From the NCBI GenBank assembly GCA_039029315.1, contig JBCCGK010000032.1:1-64000 (forward strand): 64,000 nucleotides of DNA. The letters run 5' to 3'. Numbering within the stretch: the stretch's first letter is position 1; each line of letters opens with the position of its first letter. Of the stretch, positions 24,226 through 33,683 are shown one piece after another. The position numbers and the translations under genes were made by a program. The notes beneath the pieces are model-generated. The model saw only the letters and a list, made by a program, of their open reading frames with translations, searched no databases and was not told the origin of the DNA. This stretch comes from JBCCCJ01 sp039029315. Its GTDB lineage: Bacteria; Bacteroidota; Bacteroidia; J057.

Positions 24226-25036
24226 ACTTATTTCAATTGAATTCTTCAAACTCAGAAACACCAAATTCTTCTGGGTCTTAAGCGGATTGTTCATCGTGGT
24301 TTTGATCGCCATTCCTATCAGCGTAAAACTGTTTCTGGATTACCTGACAAGTATTGGAGACAATCCTTTCAGAATAGGAATTGCGCCTAATCAGCTTCCC
24401 CTGTTTGACTTTGTGGATATTTGGCAAAATCTGACCTGGACTTATTCATTTTTGTCCATTTTTCTTGGATTCATAGCCGTAATCTCGGTTTGCAACGAAT
24501 TCACTTATGGGACCATCAAACAAAATGTCATTGATGGGATGAGTCGAAGAGAATTATTTCTCAGCAAGATAGGCTTTGTGACCGTCCTGTCAATTGTTAT
24601 GAGTCTTGCTGTTGGTCTGGTTGGATTGATTACAGGTTTTTTTCTCTCGCCAGTGAAAAGTCTTCCCTTCATTCTTCAAAATATTGAATTCCTCCCAGCC
24701 TACACCCTTCATCTGATTGCCTTTCAGCTGTTCTGCATGATCGCGGCCTTAATAATCAAACGTCCCGGCATCACCCTGGCTGGATTGATGTTCTATATTT
24801 ATTTCCTTGAGCCGATATTGGTAGCCTTCATGAAATATGAATGGAACATTCCCTTTTGGGCAGACTTACTCCCGATCAAGGCAATCGGCAATGTGATCCC
24901 CCTTCCATTTCCAAAATATGTCCTGATGGAAACAGAAACTTTTGTTCCTCTGGATCATCTGGGAATCCACCTTCTCTACCTGCTTATCTTCTGGTTCGTC
25001 GCAGACAGACTGATGGTGAAAAGAGATTTGAATTAG
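24218..25036 (+). CDS. ABC-2 type transporter permease
   Basis: Membrane partner of the preceding ATPase. 272 residues from ATG 24218, inside the end of the ATPase gene. Six hydrophobic segments are visible, starting with WVLSGLFIVVLIAIPISVKL; the loop CNEFTYGTIKQNVIDGMSR is typical of ABC-2 permeases (E-x-x-x-G-T pattern). The pair is followed by a bidirectional hairpin, so it forms its own unit. Confidence 0.9.
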   Translation: MLRLISIEFFKLRNTKFFWVLSGLFIVVLIAIPISVKLFLDYLTSIGDNPFRIGIAPNQLPLFDFVDIWQNLTWTYSFLSIFLGFIAVISVCNEFTYGTIKQNVIDGMSRRELFLSKIGFVTVLSIVMSLAVGLVGLITGFFLSPVKSLPFILQNIEFLPAYTLHLIAFQLFCMIAALIIKRPGITLAGLMFYIYFLEPILVAFMKYEWNIPFWADLLPIKAIGNVIPLPFPKYVLMETETFVPLDHLGIHLLYLLIFWFVADRLMVKRDLN

Positions 25037-25042
25037 GAAGCT

Positions 25043-25107
25043 GAAGTCAGAAAAGTTCGATAAGGAGAAGGGGTGTATCGATCTCCAGGTCAAACTTTTC
25101 TGACTTC
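25043..25107. terminator. Bidirectional terminator-like hairpin between convergent genes
   Basis: GAAGTCAGAAAAGTT (25043-25057) and AACTTTTCTGACTTC (25093-25107) are perfect 15-bp inverted arms around a 35-bp loop. It lies 6 bp after the permease stop and 8 bp before the end of the convergent S9 peptidase gene, so it can serve both transcripts. Confidence 0.55.
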
Positions 25108-25115
25108 TCATTTTG

Positions 25116-27572
25116 TTACTTCTCGCCTTCTCCCACTTTTTGCTCACTTTCACTCGCTAGCGTTCGATTCTTCACATGCGTATCCAGAAATCGATTCATT
25201 TCCCAGAACATATGCAGGATAGACTCTTTGGCACGATAGCCATGACTTTCGTGTGGCAGCATGACCAATCTTGCTGTGCCTCCCATTCCCTTGATTGCGG
25301 CAAACAATCGCTTGCTTTGAATTGGGAAGGTACCTGAGTTGTTGTCTGCTTCTCCATGCGTCATCAAGAGCGGTTCATTGATTTTGTCAGCATGCATAAA
25401 GGGCGACATATTGTAATAAATTTCTGGTGCTTCCCAATAGGTTCGCGGCTCCGCCTGAAAGCCAAAAGGGGTCAGCGTCCTGTTATAGGCTCCGCTTCTG
25501 GCAATTCCAGCAGCGAATAGATTGGAATGAGCCAGCAGATTCGCCGTCATAAATGCGCCATAGGAATGCCCTCCAACCGCCACTCTGTTCCGGTCCGTCA
25601 CGCCCATGTCTGCCAACTTATTGACTGCGGCTTCCGCATTCATGACCAGCTGCTCTCTGAATCCATCATTGGGTTCGGCATCTCCCTCCCCAATAATCGG
25701 CATGCTAAAGCCATCAAATACTGCATATCCCTGGGTAACAAATGGAACCGCTGACCCCCAACTCAAGCGGACAAAAGAATAGGGTGATCCTTGTCGCTGA
25801 CTTGCGGCTTTGGCACTTTTGAATTCCCTGGGATAGGCCCACATGAAAGTCGGCAGGGGGCCATCCTCCGCAGTGTATCCTTCTGGCAAATACAAATTCC
25901 CACTCAACTCCAGGCCATCTTTTCTCTGATAGGTAACCACTTGCTTCTGGATTCCTTTCAGCTCTTTATATGGGTGAGCAATTTGGGTCAATGCTGTGAG
26001 TGTTCCCTTTTTCAGATCTCGCAAAAAATAATTCGGAGGTTCTGTAGGCGATTCTCTTCTAGTGAGGATCAATCCCTTTTTTATGTCCAGCAGTTGAATA
26101 GAATTTTCATAATAAGGCGCTTGAGACCGCCATAGCTCTTTGGATTTCCTGGTTTTCAGGGAGAATTCCCGCACAAATGGTCGGTTCCCCTCCGGGCTGG
26201 CCCCAGTTCCTTCCAGATAGAGTTTTTTTCCGCTTTTGTCCATCAGAAGAACCTCCCGACCAAATTCATTGGTATGGGTAGCAAAATATCCCGGGTTTCC
26301 GTAACGATCTTCAGAAGAGAGGTCGAACAACACCGTTTTGCTTGCTGGATCACCAGGCACGAAGGTACTGGTGAGCATTTTTCGGGTTTTCCGCGAATAT
26401 TCCCTGACAATAGCCAACTCATCATTTCCCCAATCAATTCCCCGAAAACGCAAGGAAGTGGTGATTCCTGCTATTTTCTCTCCAGTAAAGGGTGCTGGCA
26501 AATAAAATATCTGATCCCGTATCTCCGATTCTCTGGCAGGGTCGCCCCCATCCTGAGCTTCCACCCATACCAGTGTAGACGGGTGATCTTCCCTCCACTG
26601 GAAGCCGCGAGGGCCTACAGTGGTTGCATCAAATCCCTTGGGAATGTTATCAGCTAAGGGAAGATCAGCGATAGTTTGAATGATGTTCCCGTCCAAATCT
26701 CTGACCGCTGCTTTCAGTGGAAAGCGATACATCGGAACGATGTAGGAAAAGGGTTGCTGAATACTACTTGTGAATACATATTGTCCATCAGGTGAAGGAT
26801 AAAAATCATCATAAATTCCAGGCTCTCCATAGGCAGTGGAATGCTTGTTGTCAACTTGCACAAGATGAAGTTGGGAAGTCGAATAATACATAAACAATGC
26901 TTCATCATGGGCATTTTGGAGGAGATCCTGATAGGTTCTGACAGGTGCCTCCGTGCCATTGGCTTCCTGAATGATGGGGCCATTGGGAGCAAGTGGTTGT
27001 TCTGGCGCAGGACCTCTATCCGCCAGGACAGATTTGTAGATTAGCTTTTTGCTGTCCGGAAGCCAAACATAGGGAGTGCCATAAAGGGCATCATTGATGA
27101 TTGGTTCTGTCAATTTGTGTGCTGATCCGGTTTTCACATCCGCCACCCATAATTCAATCCCGGCAACTTTCTGGATGGTAAAGGCCAAGTTCTGACCGTC
27201 AGGGGACCAGCGTACGTTCTGGATAAGGGCATCTTCTGGCAATCCCTCAACCATCTTTTCTGTGTCGGAGAGCACACTTCGAAATGTCAAGCCCACATAA
27301 GTGGTTGAGCGGCTGGCACCATTGGTTCTGGGATTGATTCGCAATCCGGCCAGTCGCAACTCTGGTTGTGCGAGTTCTTCAATAGAGATAAAACCGGGCC
27401 TTTGCATCAAAACCAACCAATCTCCAGTGCTATTGGTATAAACAGAAGGAGTCTGAGGGGCATTGACAAGATCCTGAAGTGCTTGAGGGGGTAATTGATA
27501 TCCAGTATCTTTTTGTGCAAAAAGAGAACTTAACATAAAGAGTAGGGGAAAAAAAATAGATAACAGGCGCAT
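25116..27572 (-). CDS. S9-family (prolyl oligopeptidase-like, probably glutamyl endopeptidase S9D) exported peptidase
   Basis: Serine peptidase with an N-terminal seven-bladed propeller and a C-terminal alpha/beta hydrolase. ATG 27572 gives the signal MRLLSIFFPLLFMLSSLFAQ; the frame runs on 42 bp to a TTG that spoils it. 818 residues. Catalytic triad: Ser in GGHSYGAF (about Ser670), Asp in HGEADNNSGT and His in LPHESHGYRAKESI. The last motif and the overall length are close to the glutamyl endopeptidases (S9D). Stands in a minus-strand group after a TPR lipoprotein, 177 bp apart, probably separately transcribed. Confidence 0.9.
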   Translation of the reverse strand: MRLLSIFFPLLFMLSSLFAQKDTGYQLPPQALQDLVNAPQTPSVYTNSTGDWLVLMQRPGFISIEELAQPELRLAGLRINPRTNGASRSTTYVGLTFRSVLSDTEKMVEGLPEDALIQNVRWSPDGQNLAFTIQKVAGIELWVADVKTGSAHKLTEPIINDALYGTPYVWLPDSKKLIYKSVLADRGPAPEQPLAPNGPIIQEANGTEAPVRTYQDLLQNAHDEALFMYYSTSQLHLVQVDNKHSTAYGEPGIYDDFYPSPDGQYVFTSSIQQPFSYIVPMYRFPLKAAVRDLDGNIIQTIADLPLADNIPKGFDATTVGPRGFQWREDHPSTLVWVEAQDGGDPARESEIRDQIFYLPAPFTGEKIAGITTSLRFRGIDWGNDELAIVREYSRKTRKMLTSTFVPGDPASKTVLFDLSSEDRYGNPGYFATHTNEFGREVLLMDKSGKKLYLEGTGASPEGNRPFVREFSLKTRKSKELWRSQAPYYENSIQLLDIKKGLILTRRESPTEPPNYFLRDLKKGTLTALTQIAHPYKELKGIQKQVVTYQRKDGLELSGNLYLPEGYTAEDGPLPTFMWAYPREFKSAKAASQRQGSPYSFVRLSWGSAVPFVTQGYAVFDGFSMPIIGEGDAEPNDGFREQLVMNAEAAVNKLADMGVTDRNRVAVGGHSYGAFMTANLLAHSNLFAAGIARSGAYNRTLTPFGFQAEPRTYWEAPEIYYNMSPFMHADKINEPLLMTHGEADNNSGTFPIQSKRLFAAIKGMGGTARLVMLPHESHGYRAKESILHMFWEMNRFLDTHVKNRTLASESEQKVGEGEK

Positions 27573-27749
27573 GAGCAATAGAATTAAGTCACAAACATAA
27601 AGTAGCAAGATCAATGTGGTCAGATAGGTTTACCAACCTCAAAGATACACAATTCGCGATAAATGATTGACATTGATTCCAATAGCTCAGTAAAGGTTAC
27701 CCGCATTCCCCCTTGAAAAACATGCTCGGATAGGAGGCTACTCCCGAAT

Positions 27750-29465
27750 CTATTTGATTCTTGAAGAGGAAATTTTTACATCGGCGGTTGCCCAACTCTC
27801 CGCAATCAGGTCTTTGATAGCCATTTCCTGTTTTGTCATCCCCAGAGCTCGATAGGCTTGCAACAATCCATGATGAGCCCAACCATTATTTGGCAATCGT
27901 TTCAGATCTTCCTCTAGCGTCAGGATGGCATCCTCATATTTCCCAGCCTCTATCTGTACTGCTGCCAGATGATGCCTGACAGAAAAAAACCAGTCTGGGG
28001 GTTCGTCATAATTCAATTGGTCCTCCAAATCCGCGGCTTGCCGAAGTTTCTTTGTGGCCTGGTCATAGGAAGTTTCTGTAGCTAGTACTTCTCCTTCCAG
28101 GACAAGTTGTGCAATCTGGATCAAGCTGTGGACAGAATTGATGTCCCAAACGGTTACTTCTTTCATTTCATCCAGGTCAGCTAGTTCTTGGAGCGCTGTT
28201 AGTTCTGTTCTGGCCAGATTGAGCTCTTGTTTGCCGAGGTAGGCCATTCCTCTTGCATAATGTCGAACAGCTTCAGGATAACTCAATTCAGGATTGGAAT
28301 TTGTCATGTTCAGGATATCGTCCCATTTGCCGAATTTGACTGCAACATAATACGGTATGGTATAATAATGCTGGAGGGTTCCCCAACCAGGTTCCTGCAT
28401 GACCTCCTGATCTGCATGATTCCTCACCTCTGTTGCGGCCTTCAACGCCCAGTAACTATTGCCTTCCAGGGTTGCTGTTCCAGCCATAAAATGGTAATTG
28501 TGGGGATAGTAGGCCAATGGATAAGCTCCTTGGGCATGACAAAGACTCACATAATTGCTATCAGCTTTTATTGCTTTGATATTTGCAAGGGTCCCTTTGT
28601 GGTATTCGCCAGTCCGAATGTAAATATGAGACGGCATATGGATCAGATGTCCTGCACCGGGTACCAGATCATCATCGAGAACTTCTGCACTGGCAGAGCC
28701 AAGTTCTGGAGTTGGGGAAGCTTCCACTGCATGAATGTAAAAGTGATGACCACCCGGATGGCGAGGGTCTAGATGAATCACCGATTCGAGCGCTTCCAAA
28801 ATTGTAGGTGTCCAGGAGTTAGGATGTCCCTGCTTGTCCCATAAATCCCAGGGATGCATATCCATCAAGGATTCGGCATAAAGGGTAGCGACTTCAGTAT
28901 CAGTGGGATATTTTTTCACCAGTTCTTTCATGGCATCTGAATATGCCTTATCCAGGGCACTCCTGTCTTCAGGAGGAGAAGGCGAATAACGTTTGGCCAT
29001 GGCTTGAATCAGGTCTTGTTCCTTCTCACTGACCTGGTCAGCAAGCGAAACAGCCTGTTGGATCGCTTTGTAGGCGCGCTCATAATTGTCGCTTTCCATG
29101 CCTGCATTGTAATTTGGCCCCAACACATAAGCAAATCCCCAATAGCCCATGGCACAGGAAGAATCAAGCCGTGTGGCATAGTCAAAGGAGCGGGCTGCTT
29201 CGGCATGATTGAAGCCATAAGCGAGAAGCAGTCCCTGATTGAAATATGCCTGTACTTCTCGACTATCCGTGGAAATGGGGAAGTCAATGGCGTCAAGTCC
29301 CTCAAATAAAGGAGCCTTTTGTCCTGATCCATACCAGGCAATGTCCGTTGTTTTGGGGGCACACATGCTGATTGTTTCGGCTGTGTCTGTAGAGGGTTTA
29401 CTACTTTGACAAGCACAAATCAAACAAAAGATCAGAAAAAGGAATAATCGGTCTATGAATGTCAT
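27750..29465 (-). CDS. TPR-repeat lipoprotein
   Basis: 571 residues. The signal peptide ends LICAC (lipobox Cys18), so the product is lipid-anchored. The rest is helical with tetratricopeptide-type repeats, e.g. YFNQGLLLAYGFNHAEAARS and the C-terminal EAGKYEDAILTLEEDLKRLP. His-rich blocks HHFYIHAVEASP and HLIHMPSHIYIRTGEYH are conserved-looking and could bind metal or ligand. The family (TPR protein, about 550-600 residues) is common in Bacteroidota but I know no function for it. Confidence 0.8.
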   Translation of the reverse strand: MTFIDRLFLFLIFCLICACQSSKPSTDTAETISMCAPKTTDIAWYGSGQKAPLFEGLDAIDFPISTDSREVQAYFNQGLLLAYGFNHAEAARSFDYATRLDSSCAMGYWGFAYVLGPNYNAGMESDNYERAYKAIQQAVSLADQVSEKEQDLIQAMAKRYSPSPPEDRSALDKAYSDAMKELVKKYPTDTEVATLYAESLMDMHPWDLWDKQGHPNSWTPTILEALESVIHLDPRHPGGHHFYIHAVEASPTPELGSASAEVLDDDLVPGAGHLIHMPSHIYIRTGEYHKGTLANIKAIKADSNYVSLCHAQGAYPLAYYPHNYHFMAGTATLEGNSYWALKAATEVRNHADQEVMQEPGWGTLQHYYTIPYYVAVKFGKWDDILNMTNSNPELSYPEAVRHYARGMAYLGKQELNLARTELTALQELADLDEMKEVTVWDINSVHSLIQIAQLVLEGEVLATETSYDQATKKLRQAADLEDQLNYDEPPDWFFSVRHHLAAVQIEAGKYEDAILTLEEDLKRLPNNGWAHHGLLQAYRALGMTKQEMAIKDLIAESWATADVKISSSRIK

Positions 29466-29828
29466 TTTTTGGTATGTTGGGAGGTTATCGAATCAAATAG
29501 TTGATGTGAGCTCCCAAATTACCGAAGCCCGTCCTGTTCAGGAGGAAGAGATGAGTATGTCACCCAATACTGTGAGCGTTTTATGAGCTTCAATGAGTAT
29601 TGGGAGAATACGAGTTCCTCGCCCACTTCCCTGAAGATAGGCTTCCCAACACCCGAATCTGTGATGACTGGTGGTTCAAGACTTAAATTTCTGATTATAA
29701 AGTCGCAGGATTTTTATGCTCCTCCAACGCATGTTTGAGGAAGATAGCGAGCTATCTGACGAAAAAATAAGGCAGGGGGCGTGCAAAAGGACTAGACTTC
29801 GATTGTCAAGAACTTATGGCTGGAACCA
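29466..29828. other. Intergenic region with inverted repeat
   Basis: 363 bp without a supportable gene. CCCAATACT (29563-29571) and AGTATTGGG (29596-29604) form perfect 9-bp arms, and a small GATAGCGAGCTATC palindrome lies near 29745. Either could end the transcript of the gene stopping at 29829. Confidence 0.45.
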
Positions 29829-30593
29829 CTAAAGTGCTTGCTGCAAAGCTTGAATTTTGGTCTGATAATATGCCGATGGAGACGACCAATTCTGAAGTGC
29901 TTGCTGAACCTCCTTCGACCTTCCCTGTTTCAACAATCCGAGGATATAGTACCAACGAGAGGTTTCGCTCTGTGCGATTTGTGGTTTCAGGCTGAGGAGC
30001 GCATTGTCTACCTGATTAGCAAACAATTCGCTGATACCTACCAATCGCTGTATGTCTTCAGGAGAAATGCCACAACGGGTCAATGCCTGCTCTTGAGTAA
30101 GTATTCGTTTCAGTGCAGGAATGGCCGACTCATATTCTTTCATGTTGTAGAACTGTACTCCTTCCATGTTCAGATCACAGCTGTCTTGCGCATTTCTTTC
30201 TCCCAATCCGCTATCATAATGTTGTGCAAATTGCTGATATACCTTCTGATGGTCAGTGGCGCTATTTCCCATTTGGAAATAGATAAGCAAGAGTAAAGCG
30301 AGTCCAGCGGCTACGGCCAGACTCCACTGTAGGGGAGACAGCCGTCTGATTGTGGGTTCAGAATCCAAGGTGGTGGACGCATCCGAACTATATTGAGATT
30401 CTTCTTCTTCAAACATCTGTTTCAAACGCTTGCGATGGTGAAGCATGATGCCTTCAATCAGTGCTTTCTGATGTCGAACCTGCTCATCTAATTCGGGTTC
30501 TTGCTCAATTCGTTCCTCAAAAGCCTTTTTTTCTTCCTCTGACAATTTCCCACTTAGATAGAGATCAATATAGCTTTCTGTTTGCTCTGACAT
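29829..30593 (-). CDS. Putative anti-sigma factor with periplasmic TPR-like part
   Basis: 254 residues. The first 85 residues are charged and helical (SEQTESYIDLYLSGKLSEEE resembles the N-terminus of Bacteroidota anti-sigma or zinc-finger-less regulators), then one membrane segment (about 91-107, WSLAVAAGLALLLLIYF) and a C-terminal helical region with TPR character (YNMKEYESAIPALKRI). It starts 25 bp after the sigma factor gene stop, so the two are co-transcribed. The assignment rests on topology and context. Confidence 0.65.
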   Translation of the reverse strand: MSEQTESYIDLYLSGKLSEEEKKAFEERIEQEPELDEQVRHQKALIEGIMLHHRKRLKQMFEEEESQYSSDASTTLDSEPTIRRLSPLQWSLAVAAGLALLLLIYFQMGNSATDHQKVYQQFAQHYDSGLGERNAQDSCDLNMEGVQFYNMKEYESAIPALKRILTQEQALTRCGISPEDIQRLVGISELFANQVDNALLSLKPQIAQSETSRWYYILGLLKQGRSKEVQQALQNWSSPSAYYQTKIQALQQAL

Positions 30594-30618
30594 TGTTAAT
30601 CCCCTTTACTATTAGAAA

Positions 30619-31176
30619 CTAATCAAGTATCCCTGTTGCCATTTGTCTCAATCGCTTCATACAGCGATTTTTTTGCGTTTTTGCGACTCGCTCATTGCTG
30701 TAGCCAAGCCTGTTTGCAATGGATTCCATGCTGAAATTTCTGTAATAGAAAAAGTACAGAATTTGATCGCAAGGAGCTTTCATTTTTGCTACCAGCCTGG
30801 CCAGTTGCTCTGCCAACTCATTGGACTCCCATTCTCCCCATGTTGACACCTCCTCTTCGGGTAAGCCGCTATGTATTTCAGGTGTCATCTTCACTTCTTT
30901 GGGAAGATGTTTGTACAGGCGATTTTTGGCGATTCCAAAGAGCAAGGTTTTTAAGGTACTTCTCAATTCTGTTATATGCCCCGATTGTATTTTTTCATAT
31001 AATATAATCATACCTTCCTGAAAAGCATCCAGCGCTTCCTCTTGCGAACAATCCCGTTTCTTCATTGCCCACTGCCCAAACTCTCCTCGGTACTTCCGAT
31101 AGAGAGTCTTCAGAATTTCCTCTGAGCCGTCACGTAATTGTTTGAAGGCCTCCTGATCAGTCATTGCTTTATCCAT
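30619..31176 (-). CDS. RNA polymerase sigma factor, ECF-like
   Basis: 185 residues from ATG 31176; the frame is open to an ATG at 31239 but the added 21 residues are unlike any sigma factor and overlap a hairpin and a possible -7 element. Region 2: LYRKYRGEFGQWAMKKRDCS then EALDAFQEGMIILYEKIQ; region 4: ILYFFYYRNFSMESIANRLG then NERVAKTQKNRCMKRL. It pairs with the putative anti-sigma gene downstream. Of the sigma loci here, this one has no DUF4252 genes. Confidence 0.88.
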   Translation of the reverse strand: MDKAMTDQEAFKQLRDGSEEILKTLYRKYRGEFGQWAMKKRDCSQEEALDAFQEGMIILYEKIQSGHITELRSTLKTLLFGIAKNRLYKHLPKEVKMTPEIHSGLPEEEVSTWGEWESNELAEQLARLVAKMKAPCDQILYFFYYRNFSMESIANRLGYSNERVAKTQKNRCMKRLRQMATGILD

Positions 31177-31215
31177 TGAAAAACGAAAAGGTAAACAAGC
31201 GGGGCTAATATACGA

Positions 31216-31251
31216 CAAAAATAGGCGTAGCCGAAGCATTTCTGCTCCGGC
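31216..31251 (-). promoter_or_regulatory. GAAA-loop hairpin and TAnnTTTG element before the sigma gene
   Basis: On the minus strand a 9-bp stem (GCCGGAGCA / TGCTTCGGC, with one G-T pair) closes a GAAA tetraloop at 31230-31251, and TATTTTTG, a match to the -7 consensus, lies at 31216-31223. The hairpin plus T-run may end the motor-pair transcript; the TATTTTTG may start the sigma transcript 40-47 bp before its ATG. Confidence 0.45.
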
Positions 31252-31343
31252 ATACCTACTGTCACCCAGCTAAGAAACCTGCTTGTTCCAGGTGTGTACA
31301 ACAATTCCGGCCAAGGCATGTACACAATCCCGGACAGATTCTG

Positions 31344-32153
31344 TTAACTCATTTGTATCGCTTGTAATTCCCCGATCTTGGGGACGATCTGTATCAAGAA
31401 TCGTTGGTTATTGGTCTCCTCTTTCTTGTCTCTGCCTACTCCACCTTCTCCACTCCCCGAAATCATGATCTCATATCGATTCGGGTCAAAGACAATCCCT
31501 TCTTCTTCCCACAGGCGATAGAGAGACAAGGCCCGTTCATAACTCAATTCATAGTTGCGCGAGTAGGCATCCGAGGAAGCCATTCCCTCAATTACCAGTA
31601 AATATTTGATGTTGTCATCCGGGTCCAGTCGATCCACCATCAGCTTAAGGGCACGCCCTGCGCCTACCAGCATTTTCTTATAATGCGGGGCAATAACACT
31701 GGAACCTTTCACAAACTGGACTTGGGGATGAAGGACATGACGCTTGTACGCTGGTTGGTAGATAAAGTATCTCGCATCCAGTTGCTCGATAGACTTTTGT
31801 ATTTCCTGAAGCTTTTTATATTCATTTTCCATGACAGATAAGCGTGAGCGTTCCACTTCCAGTTCTTCGATGAGGGAAGCCACATGAATTTCTTCCTCCG
31901 ACCATCGTTTTTTGAACTCTCGTGCGGCAAATTTTTGGGCATCGAGCGCCTTTCGCTGAGCCTGTAATGCCAATCGCTGATCTTCCAATTCTGTGCTTCG
32001 AAGTTGTAGTTCTTCTTCTGCTCGCAACAAATCAGCCTGATGGATCTTGAACATCTTATAACTCAACACAAATAGAGCCAGCGCCAGGATGAACAAAGCC
32101 GTCATCAAATCTGAATAGCTAACCCAGAATAATTGTCCGCTTTCTCTTTTCAT
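31344..32153 (-). CDS. MotB/OmpA-like stator protein (ZorB-like)
   Basis: 269 residues. The N-terminal QLFWVSYSDLMTALFILALA places an Asp (Asp15) at the start of the single membrane helix, the arrangement of ion-conducting MotB-type stators. A coiled coil (about 40-125) follows, then an OmpA-like peptidoglycan-binding domain (about 140-262) with IEGMASSDAYSRNYELSYER and NNQRFLIQIVPK. It overlaps the MotA-like gene by 4 bp (ATGA), so the two form a motor pair. This matches ZorB of Zorya phage defence in layout, but no ZorC, ZorD or ZorE gene is next to it. Flagellar motors are not expected here. Confidence 0.8.
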   Translation of the reverse strand: MKRESGQLFWVSYSDLMTALFILALALFVLSYKMFKIHQADLLRAEEELQLRSTELEDQRLALQAQRKALDAQKFAAREFKKRWSEEEIHVASLIEELEVERSRLSVMENEYKKLQEIQKSIEQLDARYFIYQPAYKRHVLHPQVQFVKGSSVIAPHYKKMLVGAGRALKLMVDRLDPDDNIKYLLVIEGMASSDAYSRNYELSYERALSLYRLWEEEGIVFDPNRYEIMISGSGEGGVGRDKKEETNNQRFLIQIVPKIGELQAIQMS

Positions 32154-33493
32154 GATGCAAGGGTATTGATAAGGTAAATGCCTCCACTGACGATGCCAAT
32201 CATAAATGCTGCTGCTCCGATGTAGATAAAGAATTTGAAAGCCGGGGAATGCAGCACACTGTTTTCCTGTCTTCCCATGACATCATCCAGACGATGGCTA
32301 ATTTCTCTGAATTTTGCACTCATTTCTTGCTGGTGAACCGCTTCCTGCTTCAACTTGTCAAGCAGGCGGGTATTCACTTCCAGGCTCATGGCTTGCAGAT
32401 ATTCGATATCTCCCCGAATTTGACTGAGGTCTTTGTTCAGGGCTTCGGCATAGGCATAACGTTCTGTCTCTGTGATGGTGGCAAACATTCCAGACCCGTG
32501 ACCATTCTGTTGGTGGCCAGCATAGGCGTGCCCATTTGAGGTGCCATTGACAGAGGTAGGGGTCAGGTAATCCTGGTGGTTCACGAGGCCAAAATGTGTA
32601 TTCAGTTTTTTGGCAAACTCATCTACTTTCCTGGTATATGTGCTGATGTAGGCAAGGTGTTTTTCAATCAGGCCATCATTTGCTTGAAGAAAATGCCCCA
32701 TTCCGTGCAACCCTCTCTCCAGACTTCTGATTTGGGTAAACACTTGCTGCAAATCACTGAAGAGATGAAGGGTCTCTCCCAAAGATTCGTTCATATGCTT
32801 TTGGTACACAACGAATCCGTCATGAAAGGCTGTCAGGCTTTGTTTCAAGTTCGTCAGCGCTGGCAAACCATCTTTTTGCAAGGGCGAGAGCAGAAAGGTT
32901 TGAAGAAAATGAAAGTAGCCATATTGTCTCTGATCCCGGATTCCTTTCGCATTTTTCAGCCATTGATTGCTCAGAACCGTCAATCCTAGGCCTACTGCGC
33001 TGCCGATCATCCCAATCAGAACGCCTCCGAGAAACGACTGTATGGCCGCATCGGTTACCCCTACACTGGCAATCTTGATCAAGCCAATGATGACTCCGGT
33101 AAAGGTGCAAAGCAGGCCGATGTACAAAGGCAAGGCTATACTCGATTCAATCCGTTGTTCATGAGAGGTCAATTTTCTTTCCGCCAGTTCTTTCAGGATC
33201 TCAAAATCAGCTTCTCCCCTGTTCCGGCGAATGTAGGTATTGGTCGTTCTGAGAATGGATAAAAAGGTCTCGTTGAATCCTGGATCCTCCTCTACCAGTT
33301 CAATGGTATCAGATACGCCTGTTGTGTCTTCTTCCTCATCCACCTCTGTCGCACTGATCAGGCGAAGTTGGTTGGTTTCAGGATAAATCGTTTCAAGGGT
33401 TTGGATGGCCTTTCGATTTCGATTGACAATCCATATTTGCAGAGCCACTATCACAGCTACAATGCAGAGTTCGATGATTAAGATCAGATCCAT
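32150..33493 (-). CDS. MotA/TolQ/ExbB-like proton channel protein (ZorA-like)
   Basis: 447 residues. TM1 at 4-24; the TolQ/MotA-type pair of helices LYIGLLCTFTGVIIGLIKI and GGVLIGMIGSAVGLGLTVLS (about 125-180) carries the small/polar residues used in the ion path; a long helical region follows (about 190-415, with a Gly/His-rich linker near 320-335), and a C-terminal TM (about 425-445). The extra C-terminal TM is not usual in TolQ or MotA. Co-translated with the MotB-like gene. Likely acts as an ion-driven rotary unit in the inner membrane; what it drives is unknown. Confidence 0.78.
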   Translation of the reverse strand: MDLILIIELCIVAVIVALQIWIVNRNRKAIQTLETIYPETNQLRLISATEVDEEEDTTGVSDTIELVEEDPGFNETFLSILRTTNTYIRRNRGEADFEILKELAERKLTSHEQRIESSIALPLYIGLLCTFTGVIIGLIKIASVGVTDAAIQSFLGGVLIGMIGSAVGLGLTVLSNQWLKNAKGIRDQRQYGYFHFLQTFLLSPLQKDGLPALTNLKQSLTAFHDGFVVYQKHMNESLGETLHLFSDLQQVFTQIRSLERGLHGMGHFLQANDGLIEKHLAYISTYTRKVDEFAKKLNTHFGLVNHQDYLTPTSVNGTSNGHAYAGHQQNGHGSGMFATITETERYAYAEALNKDLSQIRGDIEYLQAMSLEVNTRLLDKLKQEAVHQQEMSAKFREISHRLDDVMGRQENSVLHSPAFKFFIYIGAAAFMIGIVSGGIYLINTLAS

Positions 33494-33585
33494 AGTTTTG
33501 GGTTATAAGGTGTACAGTTGATGATGAGTGAGACGAGTATTATGATGTGTGGACAACGACATACGGTTTTTGATCCTGGACAAAT

Positions 33586-33638
33586 GATGACTGGCCAGCA
33601 CATTCATCTGAATTGTCTTCCAAGGCCAGTTTGTCATC
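33586..33638. repeat. Imperfect inverted repeat upstream of the motor genes
   Basis: GATGACTGGCC and GGCCAGTTTGTCATC pair with a small bulge across a 27-bp loop in the 190-bp gap before the MotA-like gene. It could attenuate or terminate transcription from the upstream gene; no T-run follows. Confidence 0.35.
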
Positions 33639-33683
33639 AGCAGTTTGGCGACCCCAAACCGTTTGCCGTTCCCTCTTCTGTGT

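Noticed and set aside
29466..29828. Possible gene remnant between the TPR lipoprotein and putative anti-sigma genes
   Set aside because: No stretch could be matched to either neighbour or to a known family; only inverted repeats are seen.
31344..33493. Complete Zorya defence system
   Set aside because: Only ZorA/ZorB-like genes are present; no helicase-like ZorD, ZorC or HNH-type ZorE is next to them, so the pair is described but not named Zorya.
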